Shown: piece by piece, positions 15,614 through 21,749 of the stretch | Layout of the letters: every line of letters starts with the position of its first letter | How positions within the stretch are numbered: the first letter of the stretch is position 1 | Assembly: GCA_964635265.1 (NCBI GenBank) | Contig: CAZWNV010000035.1 | Span: 1-21,749, forward strand | Direction of reading: 5' to 3' | Length of the DNA stretch: 21,749 nt | Source: M55B175 sp964635265 | GTDB taxonomy: Bacteria; Desulfobacterota; Desulfobacteria; Desulfobacterales; Desulfosalsimonadaceae | The notes under the pieces: generated by a model | The model's database searches: none | What the model saw: only the letters and a program-made list of their open reading frames with translations | What the model was told of the DNA's origin: nothing | Translations under genes and position numbers: made by a program

Positions 15614-17317
15614 ATGATTATCGGGCTGGATGTCGGCGGCACCCATACCGATGTTGTTCTCATTGGAGACGAAGGGCTGCAACGGCAAATCAAGGTTCCC
15701 ACCGATACCTCTGCACTTTTTGAAACGGTTCTGGCCGGTCTGGAAAAAATCACGGAAGGCATCTCCATCGATCAGATCACCCACGCCGTGCTGAGTACCA
15801 CGCTTACCACCAACGCCATTGTCCAGGGGAAACTCTCCCCTGCGGGCATGATTGTCACCAGCGGACCGGGCATCGACCCGGAGCTCTTCCGTACCGGCCC
15901 GCACTACCATGTCGTCCCCGGGGCAATAGATCACAGCGGCCGCGAAATCAAGAAAATCGACCGCGACCGCGTAGCTGCGGCAGCCGACAAAATGGCAGCC
16001 GACGGTATCGAACAGGTGGGCGTGGTCGGCAAGTTCTCCTCCCGCAATCCCGCCCATGAACGGGAAATCGCGGAACTGCTCCGCAACCGTTTCGAGCGGG
16101 TCTTTATGGGGCACCGGATATCCGGAAACTTCGGATTTCCCCGCCGCATCAACACCACCTTTCTCAACGCATCTGTGTACCCGGTGCACCGCACCTTTTT
16201 CGAGGCCGTGAAAAAATCCCTGGAGAAAAAAGGCATCTCCATTCCCATCCATGTGCTCAAAGCAGACGGCGGCACCATGGGGCTGGAGACCTCGATTGAT
16301 TTTCCCGGCCAGACCATCCTGTCCGGCCCTGCTGCAAGCATTATGGGGTCCGTGGCGTTTGCCGCGGACAATATCGAAACGCTTGTGCTAGACATCGGCG
16401 GCACCTCAACGGATATGGCAGTCCTGATCAACGGCGTTCCGCTGCTTTCGCCCCACGGAGTCGACCTCGGCGGCTATAAAACCCTGATCCGGGCATTAAA
16501 TACACAATCCATCGGCATTGGCGGCGACTCCTGCGTCCGTGTCCAGAACGGGAAGATCCGGATCGGGCCCGACCGCTGCGGAGCGGCAATGGGTTATGGC
16601 GGTCCGGCACCGACTCCCACGGACGCCCTTTTTGTGCTGGACCGCTCCCAGGGCGGAGACAAGGCGCTTGCCATGCAGGGCCTGGAGCCGATTGCCCGCG
16701 AACTCGGCCTTTCCGTGGAAGAGGCCGCTTACGAAATCTTTGATACCACCTGCCGGGAAATCCTTGCCGGGGCCGGGCAGATGATCGCCGAGATCAACAG
16801 CAAGCCGGTTTATACCGTGCGGGAGGCGCTGCAGCGCTACCAGGTGAGTCCCCATCACATCCTGGTCCTCGGCGGTCCGGCACCCTATTTTGCCGAGCAT
16901 TTCGAAAACACCAGCGGCTATACCGTGGAGACCATACCCGAGTGCCAGGTGGCCAACGCCATCGGTACCGCCCTTTCCCGGACCACTTGTGAAGTCACGC
17001 TGTTTGTCGATACCCAGAAAGGGCTGGCAACCGCACCGGAAGAGTCCTTTTCCCAGACCGTCAATTCCGGCTTTTCCCGGGGCGATGCGCACCGCATGGT
17101 CGACGAACTGCTCCGCCAGAAGGCCGTGCGGCTCGGCGCCAACGTCCAGGATATCGAGGCGGAAATCCTCGAAGACCTGGAATTCAACATTGTGCGGGGA
17201 TTTCGCATGATGGGCAAAAACCTGCGGGTCAAACAGCAGATCAAGCCCGGCCTGATCCATGAATTTCAGGCCATCTCCCGAAAAATCGCGGCAACCTGTA
17301 CCAGCAGCAGCCTGTGA
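15614..17317 (+). CDS. Hydantoinase/oxoprolinase-family protein (HyuA-like)
   Basis: The 567-residue protein has the ATPase-type fold of the hydantoinase A/5-oxoprolinase family. It shows the N-terminal phosphate loop IIGLDVGGTHTDVVL, the STTLTTNAIVQGK segment, the KADGGTMGL and LSGPAASIMGS motifs and the second phosphate loop LDIGGTSTDMAV, followed by IGIGGDSCVRV. The family hydrolyses cyclic amides with ATP, normally with a HyuB partner. No HyuB is here, and an HDAC-family deacylase follows instead. I chose ATG 15614 because the fold begins there; an upstream extension of 63 codons looks non-coding. The substrate is unknown. Confidence 0.8.
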   Translation: MIIGLDVGGTHTDVVLIGDEGLQRQIKVPTDTSALFETVLAGLEKITEGISIDQITHAVLSTTLTTNAIVQGKLSPAGMIVTSGPGIDPELFRTGPHYHVVPGAIDHSGREIKKIDRDRVAAAADKMAADGIEQVGVVGKFSSRNPAHEREIAELLRNRFERVFMGHRISGNFGFPRRINTTFLNASVYPVHRTFFEAVKKSLEKKGISIPIHVLKADGGTMGLETSIDFPGQTILSGPAASIMGSVAFAADNIETLVLDIGGTSTDMAVLINGVPLLSPHGVDLGGYKTLIRALNTQSIGIGGDSCVRVQNGKIRIGPDRCGAAMGYGGPAPTPTDALFVLDRSQGGDKALAMQGLEPIARELGLSVEEAAYEIFDTTCREILAGAGQMIAEINSKPVYTVREALQRYQVSPHHILVLGGPAPYFAEHFENTSGYTVETIPECQVANAIGTALSRTTCEVTLFVDTQKGLATAPEESFSQTVNSGFSRGDAHRMVDELLRQKAVRLGANVQDIEAEILEDLEFNIVRGFRMMGKNLRVKQQIKPGLIHEFQAISRKIAATCTSSSL

Positions 17318-17397
17318 CAGATCCTTTCCCGGGCGGCGGCAGCAAAACCGGCGGTATGGGCCAAAATACCGCCAAATTGGAAAGAATCGGAGTCTAT

Positions 17398-18714
17398 ATG
17401 CTGAAAGCACCCCGAAAAACCGGCCTTGTCTTTTTCCCGGCCTTTGACTGGGCCATCAGCGCCACCCATCCCGAACGCGAAGAGCGGCTCCTCTATACCC
17501 AGGACCAGGTGCTCGAGGAGGGGCTCTTCGATATCGCCGGCATCAGCGAGTTCAAATCCGAGATTGTCGATATACAAGACGTGCAGCGGGTGCATTTTTC
17601 CTATCCCGATGCCTGGCGCGTCATGACGGAATCGCATTTCATCTCCGCCGGCGGGGCCAAGACCATTGCCGATGCGGTGATGAACAAGTCCGTGGACAAC
17701 GGCTTTGCCCTCGTACGGCCGCCGGGCCATCACGCCATGCGGGTGGTGCATGGCGGCAGGGGATTCTGCAATGTCAACAACGAGGCCATCATGGTGGAGC
17801 ACCTGCGGCAGAAACACGGGGTGAGCCGGGTTGCCATAGTCGACACCGACTGCCACCACGGCGACGGGACCCAGGACATATACTGGCACGACCCGGACAC
17901 CCTCTACATCTCCCTGCACCAGGACGGCCGGACCATATTCCCCGGCTCCGGCTTTACGCAGGAACTGGGGGGACCCACCGCGGCCGGGACCACCTTGAAC
18001 ATTCCCCTTCCGCCCTATACGGGGGAGCAGGGGTTTCTGCACGCATTAACCAAAGTTGTGCTGCCGGTTCTCGAGGAGTTTCAGCCGGAAATCATCATCA
18101 ACTCGGCCGGACAGGACAATCATTTCAGTGATCCGCTCACCAACATGCTGTTTACCGCCAAAGGCTATGCCGAGCTCACCCGGCTTCTCCAGCCCGATAT
18201 TGTCGTGCTCGAAGGCGGCTATTCCATTGAAGGCGCGCTGCCCTATGTCAACATCGGCATCATCCTGGCGCTTGCCGGGCTGGACTACAGCCATGTAATC
18301 GAACCGGGCTACGATCCAGACAAACTCAAGCAGAGCGACAGCGTGACCCGAACCGTGGAGCAGACCTGCGAGACGGTGCTTGCCTCCTGGAAACAGCGCG
18401 AATCCCTGGGAGAACGCATGCGGGGCAATCAGGAATACGTCGAGCGCCGGCGTAACGTTTTCTACGACACGGACGGCATCTATGAGACCCAGAAGGAAAC
18501 CCTCCGGATCTGCCCCGACTGCAGCGGAGCCGTGAAAATCGACTCCAGCTCGGACAGGGGCGCTCATCTGCTGGCGATCCATATTCCCAGAAAGGGCTGC
18601 AGCCAATGCCAGAACCTTGCCTACCAGTGGTATGAATCGGCAAAACCGGCTGCCTATGATATGATCTGCATCCAGGACAGGGTCGCGGACAGCTATCTGG
18701 TAAAGACCCCCTAG
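17398..18714 (+). CDS. Histone-deacetylase-family deacylase with C-terminal zinc ribbon
   Basis: This zinc amidohydrolase of the HDAC/AcuC/acetylpolyamine-deacetylase family has 438 residues. Active-site features are all present: RPPGHHA (His111/His112), DTDCHHGDG (zinc ligands Asp151 and His153), SAGQDNHFSDPL (zinc ligand Asp240) and EGGYS (Tyr275). The catalytic domain ends near residue 300. The tail carries CPDC (372-375) and CSQC (401-404), a probable zinc ribbon not found in AcuC. The ATG follows GGAG. A GTG at 17314 overlapping the hyuA stop (GTGA) is an alternative that adds 28 residues of low-complexity sequence. The target could be an N-acyl small molecule or a protein lysine. Its tight position after the HyuA homologue suggests a joint amide-cleaving pathway (inference). 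Confidence 0.85.
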   Translation: MLKAPRKTGLVFFPAFDWAISATHPEREERLLYTQDQVLEEGLFDIAGISEFKSEIVDIQDVQRVHFSYPDAWRVMTESHFISAGGAKTIADAVMNKSVDNGFALVRPPGHHAMRVVHGGRGFCNVNNEAIMVEHLRQKHGVSRVAIVDTDCHHGDGTQDIYWHDPDTLYISLHQDGRTIFPGSGFTQELGGPTAAGTTLNIPLPPYTGEQGFLHALTKVVLPVLEEFQPEIIINSAGQDNHFSDPLTNMLFTAKGYAELTRLLQPDIVVLEGGYSIEGALPYVNIGIILALAGLDYSHVIEPGYDPDKLKQSDSVTRTVEQTCETVLASWKQRESLGERMRGNQEYVERRRNVFYDTDGIYETQKETLRICPDCSGAVKIDSSSDRGAHLLAIHIPRKGCSQCQNLAYQWYESAKPAAYDMICIQDRVADSYLVKTP

Positions 18715-18758
18715 GCAAAAGGAAAAAGGCTTCCCATCGACGGCCCGACAGAAAAACC

Positions 18759-18779
18759 CGGCAGCCCCCTGCCGTTTTT
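18759..18779 (+). terminator. Intrinsic terminator after the hyuA-like/HDAC operon
   Basis: CGGCAG-CCCC-CTGCCG is a perfect 6-bp GC stem with a 4-nt loop, followed directly by TTTTT (18775-18779). It lies 45 bp past the HDAC-family stop, but inside the stretch that would encode the N-terminus of the next protein if that protein had the usual length. Confidence 0.7.
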
Positions 18780-18825
18780 CCGGCAGAAACGCCTTCACCA
18801 AACGCTTCCCCTGCGCTCGGAGGTT

Positions 18826-19689
18826 TTGGCGAGTATCCGGAGTTTTTTCCGCAGGCAGGGCTATATGGAGGTGGAGACCCCGGTATGCCTTGCCGAGCCG
18901 ATTCCCGAGCCCCACATCCAGGCGGTTCCCGCCGCCTGCGGCTGGCTGCAGACCTCGCCCGAGATATTCATGAAAGAGCTTCTCTCCGCGGGCTTTGCCA
19001 AAATATTTCAGATCTGCCGCTGCTTTCGCGCCGCCGAACGCGGCCGGCGACATCTCCCGGAGTTCAGCATGCTGGAGTGGTACGCGGCGGGACAGAGCTA
19101 TTCCGACCTGATGCATACCTGCGAGGCTTTGCTGGAGCAGATCCGCACGGACCTCTCTTTGCCCGCCGCATGCACCTGGCAGGGGCATACAATCCAGACC
19201 ACCCCGCCCTGGCCCCGGCTGCGGGTGGCCGAAGCCTTCTCCCGCTTCGGGGGGCAAAGCATGGAAGGCGCCCTTGCCCAGGGCGCCTTCGACGAGATCA
19301 TGGGCCTCTCCATTGAACCGCAGCTCGGGCTCTCCCGGCCGGTATTCCTCTGCGACTATCCCGCTGAAACCGCTCTGCTGGCCCATCCCAAGCCGCAGGA
19401 GCCCGAGCTTGCCCAGCGTTTTGAACTATACATGGCAGGCCTTGAGATCTGCAACGGATGCACGGAGCTCGCGGATGCAAAACTGCAGCAAAAGCGCCTG
19501 GAGGCGGAACTCGAACGCCGCAGCAAGGCCGCCCTTCCGCTCACCCCGCCCCCGGCCCGCTTTCTGAAGGCGCTGGAGACAATGCCGGAGGCCGCCGGCT
19601 GTGCCCTGGGAATCGACCGCCTGGTCATGTTATTGACGGATTCCGCGGAGATCGACGAGGTGGTGCCGTTTCCCCCGGAGCCACCGTAA
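18826..19689 (+). CDS. epmA: EpmA/PoxA/GenX-type lysyl-tRNA synthetase paralogue
   Basis: This class II synthetase paralogue would be expected to attach (R)-beta-lysine to a lysine of elongation factor P. It contains motif 1 (SFFRRQGYMEVETP), motif 2 (IFQICRCFRAAERGRRHLPEFSMLEWY) and motif 3 (GCALGIDRLVMLLT, ending EVVPFP), with LEICNGCTELAD before motif 3. It lacks the anticodon-binding domain of LysS. The nearest start-like codon is TTG 18826 with GGAGG only 2 nt away, giving 287 residues. The family is about 325 residues long, and the frame is open back to the HDAC-family stop (18712), which would give about 324, but with no ATG, GTG or TTG there. CTG 18769 and ATC 18736 (6 nt after AAAAAGG) are possible unusual starts. 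The true start is unresolved. Confidence 0.82.
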   Translation: MASIRSFFRRQGYMEVETPVCLAEPIPEPHIQAVPAACGWLQTSPEIFMKELLSAGFAKIFQICRCFRAAERGRRHLPEFSMLEWYAAGQSYSDLMHTCEALLEQIRTDLSLPAACTWQGHTIQTTPPWPRLRVAEAFSRFGGQSMEGALAQGAFDEIMGLSIEPQLGLSRPVFLCDYPAETALLAHPKPQEPELAQRFELYMAGLEICNGCTELADAKLQQKRLEAELERRSKAALPLTPPPARFLKALETMPEAAGCALGIDRLVMLLTDSAEIDEVVPFPPEPP

Positions 19690-19696
19690 AACCGGA

Positions 19697-19780
19697 TCAG
19701 GCGCTGCCGTCTGCCTCCATCACGGCGCGGATCTTGGCCTCCAGATTCATCAGGTAGGCGAAATGATGGGTATTGAAACC
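19697..19780 (-). pseudogene. Remnant of the 3' end of an unidentified gene
   Basis: On the minus strand a frame ending at TGA 19699-19697 reads NTHHFAYLMNLEAKIRAV and then MEADGSA. Its last 20 or so codons have strong G/C bias at the third position, like neighbouring real genes, while sequence upstream of it is AT-rich, has no start codon and carries a promoter for the plus-strand gene. It is best read as the leftover C-terminus of a truncated gene. I do not recognise the family. A small intact protein starting at a rare codon is the alternative. Confidence 0.35.
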
Positions 19781-19801
19781 TTTTTTCGTGTCAGGTAGGA
19801 T
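19773..19801 (+). promoter_or_regulatory. Sigma70-like promoter of the histidine kinase gene
   Basis: TTGAAA (19773-19778) is separated by 17 bp from TAGGAT (19796-19801). The leader would be about 90 nt to ATG 19900. Confidence 0.45.
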
Positions 19802-19899
19802 GCAATAATATGGGGAATTAGACTGCAAAGCTGCAGCGCTTTGACAGGCAATGGATTCAGCCCGGCCCGTATGCAGCCACAGGCCCTACGGAGACAAAA

Positions 19900-21749
19900 A
19901 TGGCCCAGCACCCTACCTATGCCAAACTGCAGGAGAAAATCGCGGCCCTCGAGGAAGAGGTTGCCGCGCTGCGGGATTATAAAAGGCGCTGCCAGCAGAT
20001 CACCGCGGAAAAAGAAGAAACCGAGAACGCCCTCAAAGACTGCCGGGCCCGCTACCGGGAGCTGTATAAGAAAGCCCCGATCGGCATTTTCCAGACCACC
20101 TCAGACGGCCGGGCCAACTTCGTCAATCCCCATCTGGGCCTGATGGTGGCCGGCGAGCTGGCGAACACGGAGAAGTTTTTGTTCACCGACATCTCCCGGC
20201 AGCTCTACGCAGATCCCGGCAGAAGAGAAGCCTTTATCCGGGAGCTCAAAAACCGGGAACAGGTGCAGGATTTTGAATTCGAGGCTGTCCGGCTCGACGG
20301 CGCCCGCAGATGGTTTTCCATGAACGCACGCATAAGCGAGTACATGGATGACGGCACCTTTGCCATTGAAGGCTATATCACAGACATTACCCGCCTGAAA
20401 CAGGCGGAGGAAAATTACCGGCTGCTGCAGTTCGGCCTTGACAGCGCGGCCATCGGCATTTTCATGATCGAAGAAGACGGCCGCATCGTATACGCCAACC
20501 ACTACGCCTGCCGCAAGCTCGGCTACAGCCGGGAGGAACTCTGCCGGCTGACAGTCTATGATATCGACCCCGGGTTCACAGAAGACTCGTGGAGACGGCA
20601 CCGGCAGAGAATCCGCGAAAACGGCTCCGGCACCATCGAAACCCTGCACCGGCGCAAGGACGGGCAGACCTTCCCGGTGGAGGTCACTGTCACCTACGTC
20701 CAATACGAGGAGAGCACCTTTTCCTTCTCTTTCGCCCAGGACATCAGCGAGCGCCGGCAGATCGAGGATACGCTGCGCAAAAACGAAAAACTCCTGGAAG
20801 AGACCCAGCAGCTCACCAAGGTGGGCGGCTGGGAATATGATGTGGATGCCGGGCGCCTGTCCTGGACAGACGAGGTCTTTCGCATCTACGAGGTCGCCAG
20901 GGAGGCCTACGATCCCAATGATATCCGCGGCGACCTGGATTTTTACGCCCCGGAGCACCGGGAGGCGGTGGAGGCGGCCTTTTACCGGGCCCTACAGGAA
21001 GGCGAGGGCTACAACCTCGAAGCGCGCCTGATCACAGCCACAGGCCGAAGCATCTGGGTCCGCACGACGGGAACGGCCGAGTACAGCGGGGGCCGCGTTG
21101 TCCGCCTCATGGGCAACATCATGGACATTACGGGGCAGAAAGAAGCCGAAAAAAAGCGCCTGGAACTGGAGAGCCAGCTCCAGCAGGCCCAGAAGATGGA
21201 AGCCGTGGGACGCTTGGCAGGCGGCATATCCCATGATTTCAACAACCTGCTCTCCATCGTGCTCGGCTACTCCGAATTGCTGCTCGATTCCGCCGAAAAG
21301 GACCACCCCCATCGCGATGCATTGCAGCATATCCATGACGCGGGCGAGCGGGCCAGGAGCCTTACCCGCCAGCTGCTTGCCTTCAGCCGCAAGCAGGTGC
21401 TCGAGATCCAGTCACTGGATGCCAATAAAGTGGTTTCCGGCTTTAAAGGGCTGCTGCAGCGGGTGATCGGTGAAGACATCGAGCTCCAGTTGAAACTGTT
21501 CCCAACGCCCCTTTACCTCAAGGCCGACGTTACCCAGCTGGAGCAGGTCTTGATGAATCTGGCGATCAATGCCCGCGACGCAATGCCTGCCGGCGGGATT
21601 CTGTCCATTGAAACCGCGGCCGCCGAACTCGATGCGGTGTATGCGTCCCGGAAACCCGAGGTCAGGCCCGGTGCCTACGTGATGATATCGATCACCGACA
21701 ACGGCCACGGCATGGATGAGAAGACCCGCCAGCGCATTTTTGAGCCCTT
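19900..21749 (+). CDS. Multi-PAS sensor histidine kinase (partial, runs off right edge)
   Basis: About 616 residues are visible. An N-terminal coiled coil (8-55) is followed by three PAS/PAC units (about 51-165, 170-295 and 300-420; each ends in an ITDITRLK, QDISERRQ or IMDITGQK linker). Then comes a HisKA dimerisation domain with the phospho-acceptor His445 in GGISHDFNNLL, and the start of the HATPase domain with N-box LMNLAINARDAMP (Asn557) and G1 box DNGHGMD (Asp600). The sequence ends in the ATP-binding domain. There is no membrane segment, so it is a cytoplasmic sensor, probably for redox, gas or a small ligand. Kinases of this type often continue into a receiver domain beyond the window. 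ATG 19900 follows GGAG at 6 nt. Confidence 0.92.
   Translation, partial: MAQHPTYAKLQEKIAALEEEVAALRDYKRRCQQITAEKEETENALKDCRARYRELYKKAPIGIFQTTSDGRANFVNPHLGLMVAGELANTEKFLFTDISRQLYADPGRREAFIRELKNREQVQDFEFEAVRLDGARRWFSMNARISEYMDDGTFAIEGYITDITRLKQAEENYRLLQFGLDSAAIGIFMIEEDGRIVYANHYACRKLGYSREELCRLTVYDIDPGFTEDSWRRHRQRIRENGSGTIETLHRRKDGQTFPVEVTVTYVQYEESTFSFSFAQDISERRQIEDTLRKNEKLLEETQQLTKVGGWEYDVDAGRLSWTDEVFRIYEVAREAYDPNDIRGDLDFYAPEHREAVEAAFYRALQEGEGYNLEARLITATGRSIWVRTTGTAEYSGGRVVRLMGNIMDITGQKEAEKKRLELESQLQQAQKMEAVGRLAGGISHDFNNLLSIVLGYSELLLDSAEKDHPHRDALQHIHDAGERARSLTRQLLAFSRKQVLEIQSLDANKVVSGFKGLLQRVIGEDIELQLKLFPTPLYLKADVTQLEQVLMNLAINARDAMPAGGILSIETAAAELDAVYASRKPEVRPGAYVMISITDNGHGMDEKTRQRIFEP

Noticed and set aside
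18712..18714. TAG between the HDAC-family gene and epmA as a pyrrolysine codon in a fused protein
   Set aside because: A terminator hairpin with a T-run follows 45 bp later, the HDAC-family protein is complete at the TAG, and nothing else suggests pyrrolysine use.

Overview
The window is about 60 % GC and gene-dense. Its genes point to an anaerobic, probably sulfate-reducing Desulfobacterota-type (deltaproteobacterial) organism. The evidence is an HdrA-type electron-bifurcation flavoprotein with an in-frame UGA read as selenocysteine, a hydrogenase-maturation protease next to it, a NifA-type activator, a PilZ protein with a Cys-rich N-terminus, and a multi-PAS histidine kinase. The host assignment is inference. 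No ribosomal, tRNA, CRISPR, phage or IS sequence was found.

Left region (1-2900, minus strand): a probable operon transcribed right to left. A sigma70-like promoter (2851-2878) is followed just after +1 by a long, nearly perfect palindrome (2796-2836). Next come an HycI/FrhD-type hydrogenase maturation protease and then, with an ATGA overlap, an HdrA that carries an N-terminal excisionase/MerR-like helix-turn-helix and a UGA codon at the conserved HdrA cysteine, with a bacterial-SECIS-like hairpin downstream. HdrA runs off the left edge. Before that, at its second FAD-binding motif (about 186-240), homology and base composition change abruptly, which suggests a chimeric contig end or a recent recombination.

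Middle (2900-9340): a B12-binding radical SAM protein and a GAF protein (both minus), threonyl-tRNA synthetase (minus), and the divergently transcribed RNase D with an overlapping alpha/beta hydrolase (plus). The GAF gene has a long leader of about 260 nt.

Nitrogen-control block (9346-15450): a NifA-like sigma54 activator (plus), GlnB/PII (minus, convergent), a PilZ protein with an N-terminal zinc ribbon (plus), and GlnE, the glutamine synthetase adenylyltransferase, downstream of tadA (both minus). GlnB and GlnE act on glutamine synthetase activity and NifA acts on transcription.

Right region (15512-21749, plus strand): a HyuA-type hydantoinase/oxoprolinase protein followed by an HDAC-family deacetylase with a C-terminal zinc ribbon, then an intrinsic terminator. 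Next is an EpmA/PoxA-type aminoacyl-tRNA-synthetase paralogue whose open frame has no ordinary start codon where the family begins. An approximately 200 bp spacer holds a minus-strand gene remnant. The window ends inside a three-PAS histidine kinase. The least ordinary part is the palindrome / protease / HTH-selenoHdrA operon.
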